Counted from the first letter of the stretch, positions 17,795 to 26,481 are shown. The stretch: DNA of 64,000 nucleotides from Salipaludibacillus keqinensis (GCF_003226325.1 NZ_PDOD01000001.1:1240001-1304000), one strand, 5' to 3'. The notes: generated from the letters alone by a model not told the origin. A program made the numbers and translations.

Positions 17795-18310
17795 CTAAGG
17801 TGTCCAATATATTTTCCCTGATTTGTCAGTGGGTTCAATATCAATATGAAATCGATGCTTTTTGTAAAAGTGAACGAGTCTATCCACGTGATCCCAATCT
17901 CGATCCGAGATATTCCCTGAAATAGTATGAACGTTTTGTTCCATAGTATATTCTTTTAAGAATTTCATACATACAGAACCGTATCCGCGATTTTCTTCTC
18001 CGCGAATATCATCTATTTGAACGTGATAATCATCTTTGTAGTGGGCGTGAATGGAAAAATCCCACTTCCCTAAAAATGGACGATTGCAATCATGCGCCAT
18101 GATTTTACATACATTTCCATCGTCCGAGGCATAAATAATAATCCAATTTTCTTTTCGGGTTTGATCTATCCCAAGTACATTCCATTTTTTAGCGATTTCT
18201 TTCATGTTCTCTTGCATACGAAATATTTGAAACTCTAATTCCTCATAGTCTTCAATTATCTTTTCTTTGTTATTTTCCTGCTTAGGATCTAATAATGCAG
18301 GGGCGACCAT
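17795..18310 (-). CDS. GNAT-like N-acetyltransferase domain protein
   Basis: 171-residue cytoplasmic protein. The C-terminal half looks like a GNAT acetyltransferase: strand HVQIDDIRGEENRGYGS (acetyl-CoA-binding R/Q-x-x-G-x-G/A type loop), a helix (MKFLKEYTMEQ), then ISGNISDRDWDHVDRLVHFYKKHRFH, a typical last GNAT block where an aromatic residue stacks on the cofactor. Residues 20-45 are a helical, charged lead-in. The substrate is unknown. ATG 18310 follows GAGAGGAG. It diverges from the RNR control region and is monocistronic. Confidence 0.65.
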   Translation of the reverse strand: MVAPALLDPKQENNKEKIIEDYEELEFQIFRMQENMKEIAKKWNVLGIDQTRKENWIIIYASDDGNVCKIMAHDCNRPFLGKWDFSIHAHYKDDYHVQIDDIRGEENRGYGSVCMKFLKEYTMEQNVHTISGNISDRDWDHVDRLVHFYKKHRFHIDIEPTDKSGKIYWTP

Positions 18311-18505
18311 GGTAATGACTCCTCTCGAAATGTTGTAATATAGAAACTCACAATTTCGATATTCTACTAAATATAAAGATAAATTTCAATATGTTTAAGT
18401 ACATTTAATTTTAAAAATCTTGTGTAGAAAATCTTCATCTACCTAATCTCAATGCTAGCTGATCGGGATTGATCAACGGATAACAAAGTAATGTAAAATA
18501 GTCAC
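18311..18505. other. AT-rich spacer upstream of the RNR promoter
   Basis: About 200 bases with no ORF support on either strand. It should contain the promoter of the divergent GNAT-like gene. The rest of this gene-free stretch (to 18958) is filled by the RNR promoter, NrdR boxes, riboswitch and terminator, listed separately. Confidence 0.4.
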
Positions 18506-18534
18506 TTGCAATAATAAAATAAGTGAGTTAATCT
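18506..18534 (+). promoter_or_regulatory. Putative promoter of the RNR operon
   Basis: TTGCAA (18506-18511), 17 bases, TAATCT (18529-18534), a fair sigma-A promoter. It places the transcript start around 18541, at the first NrdR-type box and about 70 bases before the riboswitch. Confidence 0.55.
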
Positions 18535-18540
18535 AGAACA

Positions 18541-18587
18541 TATCGATATATTGATAAAACTTATCGGTAATGATCAATATATAGATG
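18541..18587. promoter_or_regulatory. Tandem NrdR boxes
   Basis: Two 16-bp near-palindromes, TATCGATATATTGATA (18541-18556) and one at 18572-18587 with core CAATATATAG. They match the NrdR consensus acaCwAtATaTwGtgt in the core: one mismatch in box 1 (CGATATATTG), none in box 2. The cores are exactly 31 bp apart, the same-face tandem spacing typical of NrdR sites before ribonucleotide reductase genes. NrdR represses when its ATP cone is loaded with dATP. Confidence 0.75.
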
Positions 18588-18611
18588 AATAATTTCATAT
18601 TATAGAAAACA

Positions 18612-18783
18612 AGGTGCCTTCAAGTAAGGCTTAATAGGGAACCCGGTTCAATTCCGGGACTGTCCCCGCAACTGTAAATGTGGACGAAATGAGATAACCA
18701 CTGTATAAGAGTGTCATGGACATGGCGATTATACGGGAAGGCTCAAAGTAGGACGAAGCATAAGTCAGGAGACCTGCCTTGAT
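18612..18783 (+). ncRNA. Cobalamin (adenosylcobalamin) riboswitch
   Basis: The leader shows the conserved B12 riboswitch elements in order: AGGTGCC near 18612, the AATAGGGAA-CCCGGT block (18633 on), CCGGGACTGTCCCCGCAACTG (18654-18674), a variable arm with CACTG near 18699, GGGAAGGC (18735-18742), and the B12 box with GACGAAGCATAAGTCAGGAG ending GACCTGCC (near 18778). It precedes a terminator and a B12-independent ribonucleotide reductase. With cobalamin bound, the downstream terminator should form and the operon be switched off. Confidence 0.95.
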
Positions 18784-18807
18784 TTTCTCCAGTTTCTGAT
18801 CTTCGGG

Positions 18808-18900
18808 GGTTGAGAATGAGAAACGGTAGATGACCACTTACCTTTTTGTACGTGGGCTTATCTTTCGGAAACCATTCTGAAACTGCCGTTCTTATTAACC
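18808..18900 (+). promoter_or_regulatory. Putative antiterminator pairing of the B12 riboswitch expression platform
   Basis: GGTTGAGAATGAG plus AAACGGTAG (18808-18829) can pair with CTGCCGTTCTTATTAACC (18883-18900). The second segment contains AACC, the first bases of the terminator stem, so the two structures exclude each other. The pairing has a few bulges and a G-T pair; it was read by eye and not folded computationally. Confidence 0.45.
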
Positions 18901-18926
18901 TTCCTGAAATCAGGAAGGTTTTTTTG
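18897..18926 (+). terminator. Riboswitch-controlled intrinsic terminator (attenuator)
   Basis: AACCTTCCTG (18897-18906) and CAGGAAGGTT (18911-18920) form a perfect 10-bp stem with loop AAAT, followed by six T. It sits between the B12 riboswitch and the RNR genes and serves as its off-state. Confidence 0.9.
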
Positions 18927-18985
18927 TTGAGTAATTGTAAGGTCTTAATCAATTAAAGATGATTTTTGGAAGGATGATGAACGTA

Positions 18986-21193
18986 ATGGAAAGCACTTTG
19001 AAGATGAGGGGAATAAACGAAATTATTGAACAATTAAAAGAACGATTTCCACACCTTACATGGGAACCATTTTTAACAAGACTAAACTTACTTAATAACA
19101 ATAACATCACTGCAGAAACGATCCCAGTTGTTACTGCACTAGATCAGTTATCAGCAGCCGAAGCTGATTGGACATATGTCGCTTCAACTCTATATTGTCA
19201 CAAGCTGTATGAAGAAGTGTCCATGAACAGACAAGTCGAGGCATATGAAAAATTTCATCTACTAGTGCTTCAACTGGTGGACAAAGGTTTTTATAAAAAG
19301 GATCTGCTTACTAAATACACTTTAGAAGAATTAACAAAGCTAGGAGAATCATTAGTGGCTGACCGAGACGATAAATTTACATATATCGGTCTGAAAACAC
19401 TAGCTGATCGCTATTTGGCTCGAAGTCATACCGGAGAATTACTAGAGTTACCTCAAGAGAGATTCATGATTATTGCCATGAGTTTAATGAGTAATGAGCC
19501 AGAAAATAAACGAATTGAACTCGTTCAAGAAGCATATTGGGCTCTTTCTCATTTATATATGACTGTAGCTACCCCCACTTTAGCTAACGCAGGGAAAACT
19601 CACGGTCAATTATCTAGTTGCTTCATTGATACAGTCGATGATAGCTTAAGAGGTATTTTTGATAGTAATACCGATGCAGCGACTGTCAGTAAAAATGGGG
19701 GGGGATTAGGTATTTACTTAGGTAAAATTAGAGCGAAAGGATCTTCTATTAAAGGGTTTAAAGGAACGTCATCTGGAGTTCTACCTTGGATGAAACAATT
19801 AAACAACACAGCTGTTAGTGTAGATCAATTAGGTCAGCGTCAAGGAGCGGTCGCTGTCTATTTGGATGTGTGGCATAAAGATGTATTCTCGTTTTTAGAT
19901 GCCAAGTTAAATAATGGCGATGAGAGACAGCGAACCCATGACTTATTTACTGGATTATGCATTCCTGATTTATTTATGGAAAAAGTTGAAGCGCGACAAG
20001 ATTGGCATTTGTTTGACCCTCATGAAGTTCGTCAAGTGATGGGTTTCTCTTTAGAAGACTTCTATGATGAAGAAGAAGGAGAAGGGAGTTTCAGAAGGTC
20101 TTACGATGCTTGCGTTGCCAATGAAGACTTATCCTCTATTAAAGTGCCGGCTATAGATATCATGAAACGAGTGATGATTGCTCAATTAGAGACAGGAACG
20201 CCTTACATGTTTTATAGAGACACTGTAAATAGGCTTAACCCCAATCGTCATAAAGGTATGATTTATTCCTCTAATCTATGTACTGAGATTATGCAAAATA
20301 TGAGTTCAACAACAATAACTGAACATTGGACAACTGATGGGGAAATCATCACAAAGAAAAAGTCAGGAGATTATGTGGTGTGTAATCTAAGCTCAATCTC
20401 CCTAGCTACAGCGGTAAAAGATGATGTACTAGAAAGGTTAATTACAATCCAAGTTCGTATGCTTGATAACGTCATAGACATGAATACAATCGAAGTTCCA
20501 CAGGCACAAATAACGAATCAGAAATACCGAGCTATCGGTCTTGGGACATTTGGCTGGCATCATTTACTTACTGAAATGAGAATACCGTGGGAGTCTAACA
20601 AGGCTGTTCAATATGCAGATGAACTTTACGAAGTTATTCATTATTACACAGTAAAAGCAAGTATGGAATTAGCGCAAGAGAAAGGAGCTTATTCTGTATT
20701 TAAGGGATCCACTTTTCACACAGGAGAGTATTTTGAACAGAGAGGTTATCAGTCAGAACGTTGGAATGCGTTAAAGCAAGAAGTGAAAACATATGGACTT
20801 CGCAATGGTTACTTAATGGCTGTTGCTCCTAACTCTAGTACGTCTTTAATTGCGGGCTCTACGGCTTCCATCGACCCTATTTTTAGAAAAGAGTATGCTG
20901 AAGAAAAGAAAAACTATAAAATTCCTGTCACAGCACCAAATTTGAATAAAGATACAACATGGTATTACAAACCAGCCCATTCAATTGATCAGCATTGGAG
21001 CATAAAGCAAAATGGTGCCCGTCAAAAACATATTGATCAATCCGTATCGTTTAATTTATACGTAAAAAATACAATTAAAGCGAAAGAGTTATTAGCTCTT
21101 CATATGGATGCATGGAAAAACGGCCTGAAAACTACTTATTATGTTAGATCAACTTCAAGTGACTTAGAAGATTGTGAGAGCTGCTCAAGTTAA
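18986..21193 (+). CDS. nrdA: Class I ribonucleoside-diphosphate reductase, alpha subunit
   Basis: Catalytic subunit that reduces ribonucleotides to deoxyribonucleotides, about 735 residues. The start is uncertain: frame open from 18959; ATG 18977 or 18986 both follow GGAAGG, and I choose 18986 (MESTLKMRG). Active-site features are present: LSSCFIDT (redox Cys), SNLCTEI (thiyl-radical Cys and Glu), VCNLSSI (second redox Cys), the tyrosine pair in TTYYVRS and the C-terminal shuttle pair CESC. The N-terminus is short and shows no ATP cone, so dATP feedback through alpha is probably absent. It is co-transcribed with the beta gene 14 bases downstream. NrdR boxes and a B12 riboswitch lie upstream. 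No nrdI gene is adjacent. Confidence 0.93.
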   Translation: MESTLKMRGINEIIEQLKERFPHLTWEPFLTRLNLLNNNNITAETIPVVTALDQLSAAEADWTYVASTLYCHKLYEEVSMNRQVEAYEKFHLLVLQLVDKGFYKKDLLTKYTLEELTKLGESLVADRDDKFTYIGLKTLADRYLARSHTGELLELPQERFMIIAMSLMSNEPENKRIELVQEAYWALSHLYMTVATPTLANAGKTHGQLSSCFIDTVDDSLRGIFDSNTDAATVSKNGGGLGIYLGKIRAKGSSIKGFKGTSSGVLPWMKQLNNTAVSVDQLGQRQGAVAVYLDVWHKDVFSFLDAKLNNGDERQRTHDLFTGLCIPDLFMEKVEARQDWHLFDPHEVRQVMGFSLEDFYDEEEGEGSFRRSYDACVANEDLSSIKVPAIDIMKRVMIAQLETGTPYMFYRDTVNRLNPNRHKGMIYSSNLCTEIMQNMSSTTITEHWTTDGEIITKKKSGDYVVCNLSSISLATAVKDDVLERLITIQVRMLDNVIDMNTIEVPQAQITNQKYRAIGLGTFGWHHLLTEMRIPWESNKAVQYADELYEVIHYYTVKASMELAQEKGAYSVFKGSTFHTGEYFEQRGYQSERWNALKQEVKTYGLRNGYLMAVAPNSSTSLIAGSTASIDPIFRKEYAEEKKNYKIPVTAPNLNKDTTWYYKPAHSIDQHWSIKQNGARQKHIDQSVSFNLYVKNTIKAKELLALHMDAWKNGLKTTYYVRSTSSDLEDCESCSS

Positions 21194-21207
21194 CAGGAGG
21201 GAATAAA

Positions 21208-22245
21208 ATGACAAAATTAACTGAAAGAAAGTTGTACAATGTGGAGGCCCCAAACGCCTCCACCGGTATTATTTTAGGCGAAAGTTCCAACGTGCTAAAT
21301 TGGGATGATGTTCGTTTTTCTTGGGCCTATCCATTATATAAAAACATGTTAGGAAACTTCTGGACACCTTTTGAAATTAATATGAATTCAGATGTGAAAC
21401 AATTTGCCGATTTGTCTACTAAAGAAGAAGAAGCTTTTAAGAAAATCATCGGTTTACTAGCGTTTCTAGATAGTATTCAAACCGATTATGCCATGCATGT
21501 TTCTAAATATTTAACCGATTCAAGCTTAAATGCACTCATGACTGTATTGGCCTTTCAAGAAGTCGTTCACAATCAAAGTTACTCTTACGTTTTATCTAGT
21601 CTCGTTAACAAAGATGAACAAGACGAAATTTTTGAATACTGGAAGCATGATCCGGTCTTAAGAGAGAGAAACGATTTTATCGCTCATGGGTATGAATCGT
21701 TTATTAACAACCCAACACCTGAAACTCTATTGAAATCCATTGTATATGATGTCATTTTAGAAGGACTGAACTTTTATTCAGGATTTAGTTTCTTTTACCA
21801 TATGGCTCGAAATCAAAAAATGGTCTCTACTTCAACGATGATCAATTATATAAATAGAGACGAACAGCTCCATGTCTATCTATTTGCTAATATATTCAAA
21901 GAACTCCGTGTTGAATTTCCTAAATTACAATCGGAAGAAATAGACGATTTCGTCCAATCAACGTTTATAGAGGCTACCGAGTTGGAAATTAAGTGGGCAC
22001 ATCATATTATTGGGAACAACATCCCTGAAATTCCAATAAGTGATTTAGAGGATTATATTAAATTCATGGCAAATAAACGGGTTAATGAATTAGGCGTTGA
22101 GCGTCCTTTTGAAGGCCATCGGTCAAACCCAATGAAATGGATGAAAGTATACGAAAATGTGAATCAAGGGAAGACGGACTTTTTCGAACAAAAATCACGA
22201 CAATACACAAAAGTATCCGAAGACAATGGGTTTGATGATTTGTAG
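21208..22245 (+). CDS. nrdB: Class I ribonucleoside-diphosphate reductase, beta subunit
   Basis: Radical-generating, dimetal subunit, 345 residues. All carboxylate/histidine ligands can be placed: Asp in AFLDSIQTD, EVVHNQSY (Glu, His and the radical Tyr in E-x-x-H-x-x-x-Y spacing), Glu in LEGLNFY, and NRDEQLH (Glu and His). The stable tyrosyl-radical residue is therefore kept. The acidic C-terminus (SEDNGFDDL) is the tail that docks on alpha. ATG 21208 follows ACAGGAGGG. It forms a two-gene operon with the alpha subunit. The metal (Fe or Mn) cannot be told from sequence; lack of nrdI nearby leans to a di-iron class Ia-like enzyme. Confidence 0.95.
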   Translation: MTKLTERKLYNVEAPNASTGIILGESSNVLNWDDVRFSWAYPLYKNMLGNFWTPFEINMNSDVKQFADLSTKEEEAFKKIIGLLAFLDSIQTDYAMHVSKYLTDSSLNALMTVLAFQEVVHNQSYSYVLSSLVNKDEQDEIFEYWKHDPVLRERNDFIAHGYESFINNPTPETLLKSIVYDVILEGLNFYSGFSFFYHMARNQKMVSTSTMINYINRDEQLHVYLFANIFKELRVEFPKLQSEEIDDFVQSTFIEATELEIKWAHHIIGNNIPEIPISDLEDYIKFMANKRVNELGVERPFEGHRSNPMKWMKVYENVNQGKTDFFEQKSRQYTKVSEDNGFDDL

Positions 22246-22262
22246 TGGTTCGATGAATTCAT

Positions 22263-22300
22263 AAAAAGTAGGGGCTGATAACAAAAAGCGCCTGCTTTTT
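22263..22300 (+). terminator. RNR operon terminator
   Basis: AAAAAGTAGGGGC and GCGCCTGCTTTTT pair over about 12 bp (one G-T pair, one mismatch) and end in a T-run, 18 bases after the beta-subunit stop codon. Confidence 0.75.
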
Positions 22301-22425
22301 CTTCATTCATAATCTTTTGTTTTTCTAGTTATTCTCTGTATAATTGTCCTAAATATCATCAACGGCAATGAAATGACATTAATATAGAGAATGTTGTCTA
22401 TTCATATATATAGAGGAGTATTGAA

Positions 22426-23514
22426 ATGATGAAAATTGAAGTGAACGTTCTCCAGGGGCGAGGTAACGCTTATACATTTGGTGTGAACCAAGCTAAAGCA
22501 TTAAAAGACACACCTCTATTCCAAAAACACCTGAACCGCCGAAAAAAATCCATTCGAAAATATACGTCGGACTATCAGGTCGCTAAACAGTTTATGCACA
22601 CATACTCTCCTTCTCTCATAGAAGAGGTTCAAGGAATAGCAGATGAATTAGGGTGGAGTGTACAAGATGTGATGCATGAGTATGGAGGCTATCAGCAAAG
22701 CTGGAAAAAATCCGGATGCAGCGCCATTATGAAGGATGGCGTCTATGGCAGGAACTATGATTATCACCCCAAAACGTATGATGGACGTTTTGTTCTCTGG
22801 CAACCTAACCATGGATTCGCTCATATTGGGTTTGCTCAAAGAATGATAGGGAGAATGGATGGTATGAATGAAAAAGGATTAGCTTTAGGCTACCACTTCG
22901 TGAATCGATTAAGGCCAGAAGACGGCTTCATATGTACGAGCATTGCTCGGTTTGTATTAGATTCTTGCGAAAATGTTTCTCAAGCTGTCGAAAGATTAAA
23001 AGACATTCCTCATCGACATGCATTTAATTATTCGTTAGCTGATCGGTCAGGGAATAGCATGGTTGTTGAAGCCTCTTCAAAAGGCGTTAATGTAATGGAT
23101 GAACATTTAGGAGCCTGCACAAATCACTTTCAAACGTTAACAAAATTGAATGAAAATCGTTATAAAATTGAAGAATCCCAGTCTAGATTGGTAAAGCTTC
23201 AGCGTTTTCAAAAGGGTAAACCGTCTGCTGAAAATATCTTTCAATTTTTAAACGATCGAAAATACGGGATCTGTAAATTAGATTATAGGAATTGGTCAGG
23301 TACAATCCATACGGCTGTTTATGATACGAAGAATTTAGAAGTGAATGTAGGAATAGGCGTTGATGCCCTGAAAGTCAGATTCTCATTCGAAGATTGGCTA
23401 AAAGGAAAAAAGACAGTCATTAGAAAGATAAGAGGGGTGTTGCCAGAAATTGAAGGAACAGACCACCTGGAAATACCTGAACAAGTAGAATCTAATGGTT
23501 TTATTAACATATAA
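22426..23514 (+). CDS. C45-family acyltransferase/autoproteolytic hydrolase-like protein
   Basis: Ntn-hydrolase fold protein of the peptidase C45 / acyl-CoA:6-aminopenicillanic-acid acyltransferase-like family, 362 residues. The likely autocatalytic nucleophile is the Cys in SGCSAIMKDG (about residue 99), after which the new N-terminus would begin; GVYGRNYDYHP and the MDGMNEKGLALGYHF block are conserved features of the family. Known members process penicillin precursors or choloylglycine-like amides, but in Firmicutes the substrate is generally unknown. ATGATG at 22426/22429 follows GAGGAG. There is no signal peptide, so it should be cytoplasmic. It is followed closely by the flavin oxidoreductase gene in the same direction. 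Confidence 0.85.
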   Translation: MMKIEVNVLQGRGNAYTFGVNQAKALKDTPLFQKHLNRRKKSIRKYTSDYQVAKQFMHTYSPSLIEEVQGIADELGWSVQDVMHEYGGYQQSWKKSGCSAIMKDGVYGRNYDYHPKTYDGRFVLWQPNHGFAHIGFAQRMIGRMDGMNEKGLALGYHFVNRLRPEDGFICTSIARFVLDSCENVSQAVERLKDIPHRHAFNYSLADRSGNSMVVEASSKGVNVMDEHLGACTNHFQTLTKLNENRYKIEESQSRLVKLQRFQKGKPSAENIFQFLNDRKYGICKLDYRNWSGTIHTAVYDTKNLEVNVGIGVDALKVRFSFEDWLKGKKTVIRKIRGVLPEIEGTDHLEIPEQVESNGFINI

Positions 23515-23561
23515 TCTGATCACTGTTGAAGTTCATTAACGTATTCGAAAGAGGGTGTATT

Positions 23562-24794
23562 ATGTCTGACGGGAGATATCTTTTCCAACCGTACGCTTTA
23601 AATAAACATATTACTGTGAAAAACCGAATATTTAAGTCTGCCATGAGTGAAGGTTTGGCCTCACGCAATCATCTTCCTACTGAACAAATCGTTGAACTTT
23701 ATAAAGTTTGGGCTGAGGGAGGCGCAGGTATTGTTGTGACGGGTAACGTGATGATAGACAGGAAAGCTTTAGGAGAACCACGAAATGTCGTCCTAGAAAA
23801 TGGAGATCATTTAAATCTATTTGAAGATTGGGCAAAGGCTGGAACTAAGAATGGTACTCAATTATGGATGCAAATCAACCATCCTGGCAAGCAAGTATTT
23901 AAAGGAGTTGTTAAAGAAGCCGTTGCACCTTCCGCCATTCCTTTTGAACCAGCATTACAACGTTTTTTCCCTACGTGCAGAGCACTCACTTCAGAAGAAA
24001 TTAAAAAAATAATAGAGAAATTTGCACGAACAGCTCAATTAGCTAAAGAAGCAGGGTTTACAGGTGTTCAAATTCATGCTGCTCATGGTTATTTAATCAG
24101 CCAGTTTCTCTCTCCACACCATAACCAGAGAAAAGACGAGTGGGGAGGGAGTGTTCAAAACAGATTCAGGTTTTTAAAGGAAATTTATTCAACGATTCGT
24201 TCAAAAGTAGGTAGTGATTTTCCAATTGGAGTGAAAATTAATAGTTCTGATTTTATGAAAGCAGGCTTTAATGAGCAGGAATCAAGTTATGTTATTGACC
24301 AATTGGATCAATTAGGAGTTGACCTGATAGAAATTTCTGGCGGGACGTATGAGAATCCGGAAATGACAGGGAAAAGTATTAAACCTTCCACTGCTAAAAG
24401 AGAGGCTTACTTTATAGAATATGCAGAGAAATTGAAGCAGCAATCAAACATCCCGATAGTCGTAACAGGTGGCTTTCGGTCATTAAAAGGAATGGAAGAA
24501 GCTTTGGAAGATAAGGCAACAGATTTTATTGGATTGGCTAGACCTTTGGCTGTTTATCCAGATTACCCTAATAAGTTGCTACATAATCACGTTCCTCTAT
24601 TAGAGTTAGCTCCTATCAAGACTGGAATTCCTTTTATTGATAAAAGAGCCATGCTGGAATTAACTTGGTACAGTCAACAGTTGGAAAGAATAGCTAATGG
24701 AAAAGCAACGAACCCGACATTTCCGCCGTTACTTTCCCTCTTTCTTACAATTGTCAAAAACGGAAAAGAAGTTTTTCAACAAAGGAGAGCTTAA
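23562..24794 (+). CDS. NADH:flavin oxidoreductase, old yellow enzyme family
   Basis: FMN-dependent oxidoreductase with a TIM barrel, about 410 residues. ATG 23562 (MSDGRYLFQPY) is chosen because GAGGGTG precedes it; the ATG at 23526 lacks a site. Family features: NRIFKSAMSEG near the start, the substrate-binding HAAHGYLISQFLSP with following NQRKDEWGGS, and the phosphate-binding VVTGGFRS. It lacks the long C-terminal FeS/FAD module of dienoyl-CoA reductases. It probably reduces electrophilic enals, enones or nitro compounds with NAD(P)H. It shares a TTAA at its stop codon with the convergent hydrolase gene (stops overlap by 4 bases). Confidence 0.92.
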   Translation: MSDGRYLFQPYALNKHITVKNRIFKSAMSEGLASRNHLPTEQIVELYKVWAEGGAGIVVTGNVMIDRKALGEPRNVVLENGDHLNLFEDWAKAGTKNGTQLWMQINHPGKQVFKGVVKEAVAPSAIPFEPALQRFFPTCRALTSEEIKKIIEKFARTAQLAKEAGFTGVQIHAAHGYLISQFLSPHHNQRKDEWGGSVQNRFRFLKEIYSTIRSKVGSDFPIGVKINSSDFMKAGFNEQESSYVIDQLDQLGVDLIEISGGTYENPEMTGKSIKPSTAKREAYFIEYAEKLKQQSNIPIVVTGGFRSLKGMEEALEDKATDFIGLARPLAVYPDYPNKLLHNHVPLLELAPIKTGIPFIDKRAMLELTWYSQQLERIANGKATNPTFPPLLSLFLTIVKNGKEVFQQRRA

Positions 24795-25642
24795 ACGAAT
24801 GACTTATTTACACTTCGAATCAAGTCATTGATCAGTTCGCTACTAGTTAAAATACTATTGTGGTCATGGGTGCTAGCGAGATAAACATCGCCTCCCACTT
24901 CTGTTTCCCAATACTTTTTGAACTTTAGTCCACTGATCACTTCATCCTGGGAGCCTAAGAATATTCGATAAAAGTGTAGAGGAGCCGAGTTCAATATGGA
25001 CGGGTCTTTAATAAACCTAGACATCATCAACCTGAAACTTAAAGTGTAAGATTTGACAGTTGATGTTTCGTCGTAAGGAATTTCACGTAATGGAATTTTT
25101 ACCACGGGTAAGTAAGAGAAAAAATGAACGTTCAGTCGATCAAGCATGCTCAGTGCCGCTGCCCGTTTGAAAAATATTTCGTAATCCCCTTCTTTTTGAT
25201 CACCATTGTTATCATGAAACACATCTAAACTAGGATGTATAAAAGGGGAAACTAGGAAAATATCAACTATATGATTAGACGGTTGTTCCAAGGAATACCG
25301 GAGAAGATTTCCTGCTCCCATTGAATGCCCTAACAAGAAGATCTCCTCATACTCTTTGGATAATTCATCTATCATTTCTTGCAAGTCTAGGTCATACCGT
25401 CCTTGTTCATTAAGATCTCCTTTACCCGACTCAAAAGATGTATAGCCTCTTAAAACAGGGATATGAATATCAATGCTTACTTCTGATCGTAGGAGTTCAG
25501 CCATTTTAAATAATTGATCCAATTCAGAAGTAATTCCATGAATACATAGAAGGACTTTATTCGTCTTTCTTTCGCTAGGAAATTCGTAGTAAGGGATATT
25601 TGCCTTGTCTGAGAAAGTAAACAATGATGTTATGTGGCTCAT
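24791..25642 (-). CDS. Alpha/beta hydrolase, lysophospholipase/monoglyceride-lipase-like
   Basis: Cytoplasmic serine hydrolase, 283 residues. The nucleophile elbow is GHSMGAG (about residue 105), oxyanion region LLCIHGITSE near residue 30, acid residue probably in LGSQDEVISG and histidine in STHDHNSI near the C-terminus, all in the expected order. A lid-like insertion lies between residues 130 and 220. The substrate is unknown; carboxylic esters or lysophospholipids are likely. ATG 25642 follows AAAGGAGAC. Its stop codon overlaps that of the convergent flavin oxidoreductase gene, so no terminator separates them. Confidence 0.88.
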   Translation of the reverse strand: MSHITSLFTFSDKANIPYYEFPSERKTNKVLLCIHGITSELDQLFKMAELLRSEVSIDIHIPVLRGYTSFESGKGDLNEQGRYDLDLQEMIDELSKEYEEIFLLGHSMGAGNLLRYSLEQPSNHIVDIFLVSPFIHPSLDVFHDNNGDQKEGDYEIFFKRAAALSMLDRLNVHFFSYLPVVKIPLREIPYDETSTVKSYTLSFRLMMSRFIKDPSILNSAPLHFYRIFLGSQDEVISGLKFKKYWETEVGGDVYLASTHDHNSILTSSELINDLIRSVNKSFV

Positions 25643-25899
25643 GAAAAATGTCTCCTTTGAAGATTTTATTTATATTAATGGATTGGTTTATTATCTGAAA
25701 TTAAGTATAACAGTCGGTACAATATTTGACTAAGAATTGAATGTTTACAGGAGAGAACTTTCTTGAATTATGAATGAAAATAGGTAATCATTTATATCTT
25801 TATAGTTGGGCCGAAATGAAAAGGGGTTTAGATTTCTCTGAAAAAGTAAATATAGTATGTTGTAGGACAATTTAACAAATTAATGAAGGAGTGTTGAGT

Positions 25900-26322
25900 A
25901 TGGCTGAGAAAGTATTTTCAACAACTGCAACGGTTAAAGGTGGCCGTGAAGGACACGTGAAGTCAGATAATGGTGTAATTGATGTTGACTTGTCTATGCC
26001 TAAGGGAGGAGATCTTCCTAACAACGCCTCTAATCCAGAACAGTTATTTGCTGCTGGATACGCGGCATGTTACGATGGTGCATTGAATTTAATGGCCTCC
26101 AAAGACAAGAAAGAAATTGATTCAGAAATTACTGGTGAAGTCAGCCTAATTAAAGATCCTTCTGACGGAGGATTTAAAATTGGTGTCACTCTTCACGTTA
26201 ATATCTCAGGTGTAAGTCAATCTGAAGCAGAAGAATTAGCTCATAAAGCTCATGAATTCTGCCCGTACTCTAAAGCAACGAGAGGCAATATTGATGTGGA
26301 TTTAGTTATAAAAGGAAATTAA
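25900..26322 (+). CDS. ohr: Organic hydroperoxide resistance protein (Ohr/OsmC family)
   Basis: Thiol peroxidase that reduces organic hydroperoxides with lipoylated proteins as electron donors, 140 residues. ATG 25900 (MAEKVFST) is preferred, 8 bases after AAGGAG; the GTG at 25891 overlaps that site. The two catalytic cysteines are in AAGYAACYDGAL and HEFCPYSKAT, and the NPEQLFAAGYAAC segment separates Ohr from OsmC proper. It is monocistronic with a terminator. No convincing OhrR palindrome was found upstream, so its regulation (OhrR versus sigma-B) is open. Confidence 0.95.
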   Translation: MAEKVFSTTATVKGGREGHVKSDNGVIDVDLSMPKGGDLPNNASNPEQLFAAGYAACYDGALNLMASKDKKEIDSEITGEVSLIKDPSDGGFKIGVTLHVNISGVSQSEAEELAHKAHEFCPYSKATRGNIDVDLVIKGN

Positions 26323-26332
26323 TTGATATAGC

Positions 26333-26364
26333 AAAAGCCTGAAAGCTTAGCTTTCAGGCTTTTT
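26333..26364 (+). terminator. ohr terminator
   Basis: A perfect 14-bp stem AAAAGCCTGAAAGC / GCTTTCAGGCTTTT with loop TTA and a following T, 10 bases after the ohr stop codon. Confidence 0.9.
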
Positions 26365-26481
26365 AGTGTCTTTTATAAAGAAGGTAAGTCGCTATTCATG
26401 AGTTTTCAAAAGAAAATAAGTATAATAATAGCTAAGACGTAGCCAATATAATAAAGTACATCAAGAAGGAGGGGTCGGCAG

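Noticed and set aside
25740-25899. OhrR operator before ohr
   Set aside because: No TACAATT-AATTGTA palindrome was found in the upstream region.
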